Under the pieces are notes generated by a model that was not told the DNA's origin, did no database searches, and saw only the letters and a program-made list of their open reading frames with translations. A DNA stretch of 64,000 nt from CAITZA01 sp937915285. Its GTDB lineage: Bacteria; Desulfobacterota; Desulfomonilia; Desulfomonilales; Desulfomonilaceae. The stretch is from NCBI GenBank assembly GCA_036821825.1, contig DAISIV010000003.1, positions 62,001-126,000 on the forward strand, read 5' to 3'. Shown here in pieces: positions 43,184-52,709 of this stretch. The position numbers were made by a program, and so were the translations under genes. Position 1 is the stretch's first letter. Each line of letters opens with the position of its first letter.

Positions 43184-44704
43184 ATGACGAACAACACGAA
43201 TGGGCAGAGTTTTGATCTTGTGACCGAGATTCTTGGCCGTAAGCCCTTTGACGACCCAGACAAGGTAGCCGTATATTGCGGGGATCGAAAGGTGACTTAT
43301 GGGGAGCTGAACTCCAACATCAACCGGTTCGCCAATCTGCTTGGTGACTTGGGAATAAAACCCGAGGAAAGGGTTCTGATAGTTGCGCCAGACACGCCCG
43401 AATTCATGTACACTTTCCTTGGCAGCATGAGACATGGCGCATGGCCTGTGCCTGTTAACACGATGCTTAAGGAAGAGGATTACGTTTACCTTCTAAAGGA
43501 CAGCGACGCAAGATTGATCGTCACTACCACCACCAGTCCGGCGGCAGCTGTGGCCGCCAGATCTCAGACCAGAGCCATTTTTGTGGACAAGGATTATGAC
43601 AGCCTTCTCAATTCCGCCTCTACAGAAGCCAGGGAATTCAAAAAAGGTCCTGACGAGATTGCCTTCTGGCTATACAGTTCAGGAAGCACAGGAAAACCCA
43701 AGGGGACCCCTCACAGGCAAATTGCCATGCTTCATACGGCCGACTGCTATGCCCGGAACATACTCGACATCACTTCAGATGATGTCTGTTTCTCAGTGAG
43801 CAAAATGTTTTTTGCCTATGGACTTGGTAACAGTATATCATTTCCATTGAGATTCGGGGCGTCAACAGTATTGCTGTCCACTCCACCCACTCCGGAATCG
43901 GTCATGGAAACGCTCATGAAATTCAGGCCCAGCGTATTTTTTGGCGTTCCCACACAGTATAACTCCCTGCTGAAGAAACTGGACGGGCAAAGATTTGACA
44001 GCATAAGGCTATGTGCGTCAGCGGGAGAAGCTTTACCGCCTGAGGTTTTCAACAAATGGAAAGAAAAGACTGGCCTTCAGATACTTGACGGAATAGGTTC
44101 TACCGAAGCCTTACACATTTTCATTTCAAACCGGGTTGGGAATAACCGTCCGGGGACATCGGGGCAGCTTGTGCCAGGATATGAAGCCAGAATAGTGGAT
44201 GATGATGTCCAACCGGCCCCAGTCAATGAGACGGGACATCTGCTGATTCGTGGCGCCAGTGTTACTCCTGGCTACTGGAACAAACCTGAAGAGAACGCCT
44301 CCAAAATTCTCGAAGATGGCTGGTTCAGGACCGGCGACATGTACAGCCTTAGTCAGGATGGTTATTTTTCCTATCAGGGACGTGGCGATGACATGCTCAA
44401 GGCTGGGGGGCTCTGGGTATCCCCCATGGAGATAGAACACACCCTCATGGAGCATGAATCTGTTCACGAATGCGCAGTAGTCGGACATGAAATCGAAGGG
44501 CTCATCAAGCCGTTCGCATACGCAGTGCTGAATGACGAATGGCGAAACCAGGCGCAGGAAGAACTTCAGAAAACGCTCATGGAATATTTGTCGGGCAAGC
44601 TGCCCAAGTTCAAGCGGCCGTGGGGAATCCGTTTTGTGGAAGATTTGCCAAAAACCGCCACAGGCAAGATCCAGAGGTTCAAGCTCAGGACTCCCCAAAA
44701 ATAG
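43184..44704 (+). CDS. benzoate-CoA ligase family (aryl-CoA synthetase)
   Basis: 506 aa, ANL-superfamily adenylating enzyme that activates an aromatic acid with ATP and CoA. The AMP-binding P-loop is YSSGSTGKPKGTPH. SVSKMFFAYGLGNS is the aryl-specific segment shared with benzoate and 4-hydroxybenzoate ligases. DGIGSTEALHIF, GWFRTGDMY and PKTATGKIQRFKL (catalytic Lys) complete the set. Length is typical. It has AGGAGG before the ATG and a sigma-54 promoter. A DASS-type permease follows at 44797, so the pair may take up and activate an aromatic carboxylate. Benzoyl-CoA reductase genes are not adjacent. Confidence 0.88.
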   Translation: MTNNTNGQSFDLVTEILGRKPFDDPDKVAVYCGDRKVTYGELNSNINRFANLLGDLGIKPEERVLIVAPDTPEFMYTFLGSMRHGAWPVPVNTMLKEEDYVYLLKDSDARLIVTTTTSPAAAVAARSQTRAIFVDKDYDSLLNSASTEAREFKKGPDEIAFWLYSSGSTGKPKGTPHRQIAMLHTADCYARNILDITSDDVCFSVSKMFFAYGLGNSISFPLRFGASTVLLSTPPTPESVMETLMKFRPSVFFGVPTQYNSLLKKLDGQRFDSIRLCASAGEALPPEVFNKWKEKTGLQILDGIGSTEALHIFISNRVGNNRPGTSGQLVPGYEARIVDDDVQPAPVNETGHLLIRGASVTPGYWNKPEENASKILEDGWFRTGDMYSLSQDGYFSYQGRGDDMLKAGGLWVSPMEIEHTLMEHESVHECAVVGHEIEGLIKPFAYAVLNDEWRNQAQEELQKTLMEYLSGKLPKFKRPWGIRFVEDLPKTATGKIQRFKLRTPQK

Positions 44705-44796
44705 GCGCTCATCAGGTTGATTTGAACTTGTGAAGCAGACTACAAACATAATGATAGAGCGATAATAATCTGAAACCGCTTGATGGAGAACTAATT

Positions 44797-46200
44797 ATGA
44801 AGTCTTTTGCCCGGGTCGGGATGATCTTCCTGGTGGCGATTTCCTTTGTAATAGGATTGTCACAACCTTTCGCAGGGCTATCATCCCAAGGCCATTACGT
44901 TTTGGGTGTTGTAATAGTCTCTCTCGGACTCTGGATTTTTAGGCCTCCCGCACTTCCTTATCTGGCAGGAGGCGCATTGTTGATGGGGGGGTGCCTGGCA
45001 TTCAAGGTGCCGCTTGGCGCAGTAGCGGGGGGATACGCAAGCTCTGCCGTGTGGGTTCTTATCCCTGCCCTTTTCTTTGGTTTTGCCTTGGCCAAGTCGG
45101 GATTGGGAAGAAGAATCGCATATTTTGTCCTGCAACTTTTTAAGCCTACTTACCTGACAATATCATTTAGTTGGTTCATCATAGGGCTGATATTATCAGC
45201 TCTGACCCCATCCATCACTGTCAGGCTCTCGATAGTGATGCCGATCGCCATGAGTGTGGTTGAAGCCTGCAAAATCCCCGAGCGCTCAAAAGGATCGGCC
45301 CTGATTGGACTTGTAGCGTGGGGAACGGCCCTGTTGCCAGGAACCGCATGGCTAACAGGATCACTCTGGGGAATCTTCATGACCGGTTTTTATCCGGCAG
45401 AGATGAAACCACTGGTCACCTTTGACTCCTGGATTCTTTACATGGCCTTTCCCTGGTTCCTCATAACCCTACTGTTTCTGATTCTAACGTATTTTGCGCT
45501 CAAACCGTCACAGCCCCTCGAAATCTCCAGTGAAACGTTCAGGAGACAGTATGAAGAACTTGGGAAGATGACTTTACAGGAAAAAATGGTGGCACTGATC
45601 CTTGTAAGCACCCTGATTCTTTTTACAACTGAGAAGCTTCACGGCATGTCTACCGCTTCTGTGGCGTTGTTGGCGTTCGTTGCCTTAATGCTGTCCGGAA
45701 CCGTTACATTCCAGGACATTTCTACAGGAGTTAACTGGGATATCATCAATTTTTTCGGGGTTGTAATTGGTCTATCGGCCATATTTGTCCACACAGGAAT
45801 ATCGGCGTGGCTCAGGCCTTTCATAGAACCGGCGATACTTGCTTACGCTTCCCAGCCGGTAGTTTTCCTGCTTGTTCTTACGATAGGTTTCTGGGCCATA
45901 CGTTTCATAGACGTGCCATGGGGATTCTCCACCATCGCAATTGCCGCGCCGGTGTTTATTCCTCTTTACAAGGATTTCGGATTGCATCCTGCCCTTGTAA
46001 GCGTGGCAGTTATAGCGGCAGGGAATAGCTTCTTCATGCCCTATCAGCAACCCTTTATAATGATGGGAGACGCCATGTCCAAATCAAAGGTCTGGAATTC
46101 GTCTCATGTCAGTATAGCGGGATTGGTTTACGCAGTTTCAGTGATAATATCCATACTGATAAGTTCTTTTTACTGGAGGGCCTTAGGACTCATGCCGTGA
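44797..46200 (+). CDS. DASS/SLC13-type anion permease
   Basis: 467 aa, about 12 membrane segments, divalent anion:sodium symporter fold. SALTPSITVRLSIVMPIA in the first half, and VIAAGNSFFMPYQQPFIMMG in the second half, correspond to the paired SNT-like substrate and sodium loops, though diverged. It could import an organic acid. Being 92 nt downstream of the ligase, an aromatic acid is a reasonable guess. A hairpin with a T run follows. Confidence 0.8.
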   Translation: MKSFARVGMIFLVAISFVIGLSQPFAGLSSQGHYVLGVVIVSLGLWIFRPPALPYLAGGALLMGGCLAFKVPLGAVAGGYASSAVWVLIPALFFGFALAKSGLGRRIAYFVLQLFKPTYLTISFSWFIIGLILSALTPSITVRLSIVMPIAMSVVEACKIPERSKGSALIGLVAWGTALLPGTAWLTGSLWGIFMTGFYPAEMKPLVTFDSWILYMAFPWFLITLLFLILTYFALKPSQPLEISSETFRRQYEELGKMTLQEKMVALILVSTLILFTTEKLHGMSTASVALLAFVALMLSGTVTFQDISTGVNWDIINFFGVVIGLSAIFVHTGISAWLRPFIEPAILAYASQPVVFLLVLTIGFWAIRFIDVPWGFSTIAIAAPVFIPLYKDFGLHPALVSVAVIAAGNSFFMPYQQPFIMMGDAMSKSKVWNSSHVSIAGLVYAVSVIISILISSFYWRALGLMP

Positions 46201-46347
46201 GTCATCAAACAATCAGGGGCACACATGGCAGGTTTATCTCTCGATAAAAGCGATATAGCTCAAAATCAGGATGAACTATTCCTGGCCTGAGTTAGATATG
46301 GCCTAATGAGCCTAAAGTAGTTTCCTGATATTGAATCAAGATCTGCG

Positions 46348-46380
46348 GGCGCTGCATTGTTCAGCGCCTTCAGCTTTTTT
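46348..46380 (+). terminator. terminator-like hairpin after the permease gene
   Basis: GGCGCTG (46348-46354) and CAGCGCC (46362-46368) form a 7-bp stem with a 7-nt loop. A TTTTTT run follows six bases further on. It lies 150 nt after the permease stop and before the convergent gene. Confidence 0.55.
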
Positions 46381-46498
46381 CCCAACTGAATGCTGATTTT
46401 GAAAAAATTCTTTCGCTAACTATATTTTCCCGTTCATTCCACCTCATCATTCCCTTTCAGATTTTGATCTTGTCTAAAACCCAACCAGTCTTGGACCA

Positions 46499-47473
46499 TT
46501 ACTGAAGATTAAGACGAACAAGGTTTCGAGTTGCTGTCTGCGCATCCTGGATGATTCGGTCAAAAAGTTCTTTCATGGTTGGGATGTCATTACACCGCCC
46601 CACACATTGTCCGCACGAAATGACTCCTGCATCCAGGTTACCTTGCTCATACATTTTTCTGGCCTTTTCACCTCCGACTACGCTGATAAGTTCCTGCAAC
46701 GTGCAGTTTTTTGCCTCCATCTCTGAACATTTCATGGCTGCAGAATTTATCCAGACTCTGTGTGTGGAGCCTACCGATCTCATTACCAGCATGGTGTCCG
46801 ACTCCTCGGCGCTAAGAAGGGCCATCTTGAGTTTCTCATGAATCGGAGATTCCTTCGTTGTCAGAAGCCTTGTGCCCATAATGACCCCCTCAGCCCCGAG
46901 CGCCAGCATGGCTGCCAAACTCTTGCCATCACACACCCCACCACCGCCAACCACCGGGACGTCTACGCTTTCAACTACCTTGGGAACAAGGACAAACGTT
47001 CCAATGTCAAGTTTGCCTGTAGCGCCTCCGTTCTCATACCCAACTACGGTTATGATATCAGCGCCCAGATCCTTAACCTTAAGCGCATAGCGAACCCCCA
47101 CGCACTTGTGCATCCATATCATTCCTGATTCCCTAAAACGTGCACACAGTTCCACCGGAGCCGAATGCCCGGACGTTTCAACTATCCTGACCCCCTTTTT
47201 CAGCATGACATCAAGATATTCGTTATTGTCAATCGGCCGCATGGAGGGGAAAAGGTTCAGATTGACGGCAAAAGGTTTGTCAGTGAGGTCCTTCACTCGG
47301 TCAATAGCGGCGCCGAATTGTTCCCTGCTCGGGAACATTGCAGATGCCATTATTCCTATCCCTCCTGCATTTGAAACGGATGCGGTAAACATGGCGTCAC
47401 TTATCCACATCATGGCCCCGCCAAGTATCGGGTATTTTATATTCAGGATTTTGCAAACTCTCGTCTGGAACAT
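46499..47473 (-). CDS. nitronate monooxygenase / FabK-like FMN oxidoreductase
   Basis: 324 aa, TIM-barrel FMN enzyme of the 2-nitropropane dioxygenase family. YPILGGAMMWISDA at the N-terminus, SNAGGIGIMAS, VVGGGGVCDGKSLAAMLALGAEGVIMG with the FMN phosphate loop, and a C-terminal Cys-rich GVISCGQCVGRCND are visible. In an anaerobe an enoyl reductase-like or other flavin role is as likely as nitronate oxidation. AGGAGG precedes the ATG. It is the last gene of the four-gene minus-strand set, 38 nt after the MBL gene. Confidence 0.82.
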   Translation of the reverse strand: MFQTRVCKILNIKYPILGGAMMWISDAMFTASVSNAGGIGIMASAMFPSREQFGAAIDRVKDLTDKPFAVNLNLFPSMRPIDNNEYLDVMLKKGVRIVETSGHSAPVELCARFRESGMIWMHKCVGVRYALKVKDLGADIITVVGYENGGATGKLDIGTFVLVPKVVESVDVPVVGGGGVCDGKSLAAMLALGAEGVIMGTRLLTTKESPIHEKLKMALLSAEESDTMLVMRSVGSTHRVWINSAAMKCSEMEAKNCTLQELISVVGGEKARKMYEQGNLDAGVISCGQCVGRCNDIPTMKELFDRIIQDAQTATRNLVRLNLQ

Positions 47474-47511
47474 TCAGGACCTCCTATTACCAAAACAATC
47501 CTTGCAGCAAT

Positions 47512-48501
47512 CTACAGGCTGTAAAGTAACATCTCGTCTTTAAAAACGGTTGAGACCAGACCTCGCGTTTCAAGTATTTCCAGATGCCCCTTGATCTCAG
47601 ATAATCCGAGGAATACATCCATTCCCTTCAGATTATTGAACAATAACTGCGTCATCTGGTATCTAGTCAACCCTGGAATCGAATCGGAGTCTCTCGAATG
47701 TGAACGAAGTATTTCAATAACCTGCCTCGTTCGCTCCTCATGATGATCGAGCAAATCCTGTATTCGTTTGTGATGATTGGAGAATGGGGCCCCGTGACCA
47801 GGCATAACAGTTGTGACAGGCTTTAGAGCGAGATTGTCCAAAGTGGCTTTGTACGTTTCCAGGCTTCTGTAGCCACGGTTATCCTTTGAGGGCTTTACCT
47901 CCACGACGGGATTGGATGTTATTTTCTCCAATAGTGTGTCCCCGGAAAACAGGGTTCCATCCGATTTGTTCAGTGCGCAGGCTGACCCCGGGGAATGGCC
48001 CGGGGTATGAATAATCTCTAGATCAAAATCATCGAATGAAAAGATTTCCGATCCCTCTAGCGGTTTAGCGTCTTCAAAAGGAATGAAGTATCTTTTGAGT
48101 CGTTTGAATAGGACCTCAAGGAATTCTTCTGTCAGAGGCTCAGGGGCTCCGCTTTCATGAAAAAATTCCTTGTATTTTGTTCTCAACAGTGAGGCTCCCT
48201 GCTCACCGGAGTCCGGCATCTTTGGTGCGTCGAGCCTATGGATGAAAACCTCGGCCCCGCTCTGATCAACTACTTTATTTACCAGCCCGATGTGATCTGC
48301 ATGGGCATGGGTCAACAGGACGCGTCTTATACCCCTGATGGATCCACCGGCGCTGCCTATACCTGCCTTTAGCGCCTCGAACGCATCATCCGTGTCCACT
48401 CCGGCGTCAATAAGCGTCGGATTTGAATCGTTCAGGTAGTAACAATTAACCCTGTCCAGTACAAAGGGAGTGGGAATTTCGATTCTGTTTATGGTTGTCA
48501 T
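47512..48501 (-). CDS. MBL-fold metallo-hydrolase with C-terminal winged helix (LACTB2-like)
   Basis: 329 aa. The zinc motif is THAHADHIG near residue 63, with later ligands in HTPGHSPGSA, FSGDTLLE and MPGHGAPF. The last 75 residues form a winged-helix-like domain as in LACTB2/GloB-type hydrolases. Thioester hydrolysis or ribonuclease activity is possible. I chose the ATG at 48501 (MTTINRIEIPTPF) because family members start at this point; an in-frame start 39 nt earlier is possible. It follows the kinase gene closely. Confidence 0.82.
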   Translation of the reverse strand: MTTINRIEIPTPFVLDRVNCYYLNDSNPTLIDAGVDTDDAFEALKAGIGSAGGSIRGIRRVLLTHAHADHIGLVNKVVDQSGAEVFIHRLDAPKMPDSGEQGASLLRTKYKEFFHESGAPEPLTEEFLEVLFKRLKRYFIPFEDAKPLEGSEIFSFDDFDLEIIHTPGHSPGSACALNKSDGTLFSGDTLLEKITSNPVVEVKPSKDNRGYRSLETYKATLDNLALKPVTTVMPGHGAPFSNHHKRIQDLLDHHEERTRQVIEILRSHSRDSDSIPGLTRYQMTQLLFNNLKGMDVFLGLSEIKGHLEILETRGLVSTVFKDEMLLYSL

Positions 48502-48573
48502 ACCTCTTGCGTGTCCCCTTTTAACGCTTTCCACCATCACATAAGCTTGCTTAGAACATCCAGGAAGAATCCA

Positions 48574-51500
48574 TCAGAGGATTGTATCCGAATTTAACAC
48601 GCTGCGGACTGTATTGACAAGATTGGCCAGATCGTATGGTTTGTTCACAAACCCTTTTGCGCCACATTTTATCCATTCTTCAGCAGGACCACCCGCGGAA
48701 TAGCCGCTCACCAATATCACCTTGGCTTGAGGATCGATTCTGAGAATTTCCCCCAGACATTTCCTGCCATCCATTTCAGGCATTATCAGGTCCAGAAGGA
48801 CCACGTCTATTTCATCCTGATTGGCCTTATAGACTTCCAGCGCATGTTTGCCATTATTTGCGGTGATAACGGAATAGCCTATCTCTCTAAGGTAATCAGC
48901 GCCTAAGTCCCTGACGAGATCTTCATCGTCAACCAATAGGAGGGTTCCGGACCCTATGGCTAGAGCTTGGCTCTCTTCTTGCTCTACATGGGTCAACTGA
49001 TCGAACCCACGTATTGCCGGGAAATAAATGTTTAACCTGGTTCCTTTCCCCAACTCACTTTCGCATGTAATAAAACCATCATGCTGCCTGACCATGCCGA
49101 AAACCATGGCCAACCCAAGGCCGGTTCCCTTACCAACCTCCTTGGTAGTGTAGAAAGGTTCGAACATGTGATCAATTGTTTCCCCATCCATTCCGTGGCC
49201 GGTATCAGTAACTCCCAGCATGCAGTAATAGCCTGGAACTGCGTCCAGGTGATCTTTACAGAATTCAGGGTCTAGGAACTCTCTACGGGTTTCAATCGTA
49301 AGCATCCCTCCATCCGGCATCGCGTCCCTGGCGTTCAAGGCCAGGTTCATGAGGATCTGCTTTACTTGTCCGGAGTCTGCATTGATGATCGGCAGTGACT
49401 CCTCAAGCTCAAGCTCAATTTTGATCATCTTGGGGATTGTTCTATCGAGAAGTTCAAAAATTTCTTCAATCTCATGATTGAGGTTTACGGGGCTCGTTAT
49501 TGTCAGAGAATTTCTGCTAAATGCCAGGAGACCCTTTACCAGATCAGCTCCCTGACGGGCAGCGGCATGTATCTTTTCTACGTTCTTGTGATCCTTTTGC
49601 CCCAGAGATTGGCCTTCCAAAAGTAAACGGGAATAGCCCAGCACAACCTGCAACATGTTGTTAAAATCATGGGCGATCCCTCCGGCAAGAGTTCCCACGG
49701 CTTCCATTTTCTGAGACTGGGCAAGTTGCTGTTCCAGTCTCTCTCGCTCTTGCTGCGTCCTTTTGCGATCATCAATATCATGCATCAGAAATATTCGGGA
49801 TGATTTGCCATCCTGCTGAAGCATCGGAGTGCTTACAATATTGTACCATCGGTCATCATACGGGCTAAGTAACTCTGAGCGGTAGTTTTCCATAGAGGCG
49901 AATTTTTCATTATTGCACCAGGGACATATTTCGTTTAACCCGTGAACGACCTTGTGGCATTTGTGGCCTACAGGGTTGTATCCGGTCCGATCTATGAGCC
50001 GCTGATTGGCGAATTGAATCACATGCTCAGCAGAGGAGATATGAATCAGCCCTTCAAAAGCCTCCACAACAGCCTGATATTTCATTTGGGCTTCGAGTAC
50101 AGCAGCTTCGAGCTGTTTTCGTTCAGTAACATTCCTGGCTATGCAGTGGGTTCCCTGGGGAACCCCATCCTTTTTTATGATCCGGCTAGTCACTTCTAGC
50201 CAAACCGGATTTCCTTCACTCGACAGGGCAATTACCTCGTAAGGCCCAGTGTAAGCGGTGTCGTCCTCAAGCATTATCTGGATTTTCCGCTCCACGATGT
50301 CGCGGAAGTCCGGATCGACCATTGAGTCAAAACCCATTTCCAGGAACTCTTCAGGTGAATAGCCCAATACTGACGTTACAACGCCGTTGACCGAAGAGAA
50401 GCGCCCATTCATGTCCCGCGTGAAAATGAGGTCTGAAGCATGCTCGAACAGGTCACGATATCGCTCTTCGCTCTCACGAAGGGATTCCTCAACACCTGCC
50501 CTGACCTTGATTTCTTTTTGGAGCATGAGGTTCGTTTGCGCAAGCTCACTGGTTCGGGCCTGAACCCTGAGTTCAAGGTTCGCTCTAGCCTCCTGTAGAG
50601 CGCCGTATATCTTTGACTGCTCCTTGAGGCTTCTGAATATCAAGGTCAGCATAATCATAAGACATGTCAGCAGGCCGGCAAAAACCATTGCCCATAAATG
50701 AGTGGCATACCCTGCCAGGTAATCCTCCGAAGGCGCCACCCTGATTACATAAAAAGGAACTCCGGGGATCTGACCTCCGGCAACTATCAGTCGCCTTCCA
50801 ACTCCGTGTAAATTGGCGCCTGCAACCTCCTGCGCTACAAACCCCACCATTGACTGCAACGGAAAACCTAGCGTTTCAGCGACAGTGTTTCCAAGGAATT
50901 GTTGTGGACCCACAACAATAACCCCTGAGGCTTCTGCAATGACGTAAAATTCTTTCAATTCAGGCGAATCACCGACCTCAATCTGTGACCTGATCGTGGC
51001 GAGATCGAGCTTCATCATCAGGTAGCCATTGACTTCGCCTTTATAAATGACGCGCATGACAACAAACGCTTCCCACTCCGCATGATTCAGGAATGCCGTA
51101 AATAGGGGAAATCTTGTGGATCCTGAAATCGATTTCTTGATACCGTCCAAATTGGCAGCGTTTTCAGACGTTGGACTTGTCTGGGTGATGACCCGCATGT
51201 CCCTGGAGTCTAGAAGGGTAATATGCTCGAAGATCGGAAGGTTCCTGCTCTGAAGGGTTTTCTGAAAACGCTCGAATTCATCCCTGATCTCTGAAACTGA
51301 CACAGATAGCCCATATTCCATTGACATTCCAAGGGCCTTGTTCTGGTAATACGCATGAAGGGCCTTGCTCTTTGAGAGAGTTTCAACATCACTGCGAAGC
51401 CGCTCAAAATATCCGTCAAGGTTGGCTGCCCTGGTTCTGGCCTCCTGTGAGAACGATTTCCTGCTCGCCTCCGCCAGTAAGCTTGAGGATTGATAAACCC

Positions 51501-51615
51501 TAACCATGAGGTAGGCCACGACAAGGGCGAGGATTGCAAAAACCACTCCGAAAACCCGGTAGGGCTTTACAAAACCCGGCCAACCCTGAGGCAGTTTTAC
51601 AGAATCCGGTTTCAT
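48574..51615 (-). CDS. hybrid sensor histidine kinase (Cache-PAS-PAS-HisKA-HATPase-REC)
   Basis: 1013 aa. The first membrane segment is at about 20-42, a large extracytoplasmic Cache-type domain spans 43-300, and the second segment is at about 307-328. A coiled coil and PAS1 (about 380-495) follow. PAS2 (about 505-620) carries a CPWC pair that could bind heme, zinc or act as a redox switch. The H-box GIAHDFNNML, the ATP domain (LNARDAMPDGG, DTGHGMDG) and a C-terminal receiver (LLVDDED, LLDLIMPEMDG, NKPYDLAN) follow. The receiver has no DNA-binding output. It lies 21 nt after a solitary solute-binding protein gene, which may be its ligand co-sensor. Confidence 0.92.
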   Translation of the reverse strand: MKPDSVKLPQGWPGFVKPYRVFGVVFAILALVVAYLMVRVYQSSSLLAEASRKSFSQEARTRAANLDGYFERLRSDVETLSKSKALHAYYQNKALGMSMEYGLSVSVSEIRDEFERFQKTLQSRNLPIFEHITLLDSRDMRVITQTSPTSENAANLDGIKKSISGSTRFPLFTAFLNHAEWEAFVVMRVIYKGEVNGYLMMKLDLATIRSQIEVGDSPELKEFYVIAEASGVIVVGPQQFLGNTVAETLGFPLQSMVGFVAQEVAGANLHGVGRRLIVAGGQIPGVPFYVIRVAPSEDYLAGYATHLWAMVFAGLLTCLMIMLTLIFRSLKEQSKIYGALQEARANLELRVQARTSELAQTNLMLQKEIKVRAGVEESLRESEERYRDLFEHASDLIFTRDMNGRFSSVNGVVTSVLGYSPEEFLEMGFDSMVDPDFRDIVERKIQIMLEDDTAYTGPYEVIALSSEGNPVWLEVTSRIIKKDGVPQGTHCIARNVTERKQLEAAVLEAQMKYQAVVEAFEGLIHISSAEHVIQFANQRLIDRTGYNPVGHKCHKVVHGLNEICPWCNNEKFASMENYRSELLSPYDDRWYNIVSTPMLQQDGKSSRIFLMHDIDDRKRTQQERERLEQQLAQSQKMEAVGTLAGGIAHDFNNMLQVVLGYSRLLLEGQSLGQKDHKNVEKIHAAARQGADLVKGLLAFSRNSLTITSPVNLNHEIEEIFELLDRTIPKMIKIELELEESLPIINADSGQVKQILMNLALNARDAMPDGGMLTIETRREFLDPEFCKDHLDAVPGYYCMLGVTDTGHGMDGETIDHMFEPFYTTKEVGKGTGLGLAMVFGMVRQHDGFITCESELGKGTRLNIYFPAIRGFDQLTHVEQEESQALAIGSGTLLLVDDEDLVRDLGADYLREIGYSVITANNGKHALEVYKANQDEIDVVLLDLIMPEMDGRKCLGEILRIDPQAKVILVSGYSAGGPAEEWIKCGAKGFVNKPYDLANLVNTVRSVLNSDTIL

Positions 51616-51636
51616 CTCATTGACAAATTATCAGGA

Positions 51637-52506
51637 TTACCATTCAGGAAAATGGTCATAAAGTCTCGGATAATATTTTGTTATAAGTTCCCTCTTCTTG
51701 CCGCTGTCATCGAGCTGTTTGAGAAATGCATCGAAAGATTTTTGTAATTCCGGTGAGTTCTTGGGAATTCCGAACGCCATAAGTTGTCGATCCGTGATAG
51801 GGCCAAGCACCTTAATCTTACCCGGATTCTTTATCAGGGCGAACATGGCGTCTGGAGCGTCCTGAAGTGTGATCTCATACTCTCCTTTTATCACGGCAGC
51901 CGGCAAATCGTTCAGAAGCAGTCCTTCCTTGTATGCTGGGAAAGATCCAGGCAGATCGTAAGAAGCAGGATCCAGGCAAGTGTCCCTGATCCCAAGTATC
52001 TGTCTTCCCACAAGTAGTTTCTTGGTTTCCATTACATCCATGGCTGGATTGGCGCTTGGCTGGATTGGCCTTAGATCACTTTTTGCGGAAGCGACAACCC
52101 AAACCGCTGACGGGAAATACGGAGTGGAGAAATTTATCAATTCTTGGCGCCATGGGAGAACTGTAAGTCCATTTCCAACAATGTCACCTCTTACAGGAGA
52201 ATCCCCGGTGATCTCAACCATGTCGCCTTTTAGAACAAACTTTTTGCCGGACAGGTCGCTGATTACATCTTCCCATGTCGTGGGAACATATTCATACCTC
52301 ACCCCGATAGAGGAGGCGTAAAGCTTCAGAATCTCTACATCCAGGCCATCGCCATCACCACTGACAAAGTTCGAGTAGGGCACTCCGAGATGCCGCAAAA
52401 CACCTGAAGCCTTGATCTCAGCCAAATCAGCCCTTGCGCCAGTTGAAAATCCAGCAATGCACCCCAAAGCCGCCAAAACCATCAGGAAGACTCTCAACAT
52501 GACCAT
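51637..52506 (-). CDS. periplasmic solute-binding protein, family 3-like, without transporter
   Basis: 289 aa with a signal peptide (about 1-26, GARA). It has the amino-acid-type SBP fold: VLRHLGVPYSNFVSGDGDGLDVEILK, DVISDLSGKKF, LPWRQELINFSTPYF and an ITDRQLMAFGIPK block near the C-terminus. No ABC permease or ATPase is encoded nearby. Its gene is immediately upstream of the hybrid kinase in the same direction, so it probably presents a ligand to that sensor. GGGAGAGG precedes the ATG. Confidence 0.85.
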   Translation of the reverse strand: MVMLRVFLMVLAALGCIAGFSTGARADLAEIKASGVLRHLGVPYSNFVSGDGDGLDVEILKLYASSIGVRYEYVPTTWEDVISDLSGKKFVLKGDMVEITGDSPVRGDIVGNGLTVLPWRQELINFSTPYFPSAVWVVASAKSDLRPIQPSANPAMDVMETKKLLVGRQILGIRDTCLDPASYDLPGSFPAYKEGLLLNDLPAAVIKGEYEITLQDAPDAMFALIKNPGKIKVLGPITDRQLMAFGIPKNSPELQKSFDAFLKQLDDSGKKRELITKYYPRLYDHFPEW

Positions 52507-52709
52507 GAACCTCTCCCAGAAAATTAACGAGACTCAGCACACCCTCGTCAAGTAGATAGTATAACAAAGAACCCCAACATCAAAAAGCCACCACACAATT
52601 TTTTGGTGAAATTAATTATTTGAAAGGACGGGATTTAAGATTTTAGCAGACGGGACGTAAAACAATGGTTCTTACAGACACAAGTCATGCGGAATCTAAC
52701 GTGCTTCAT

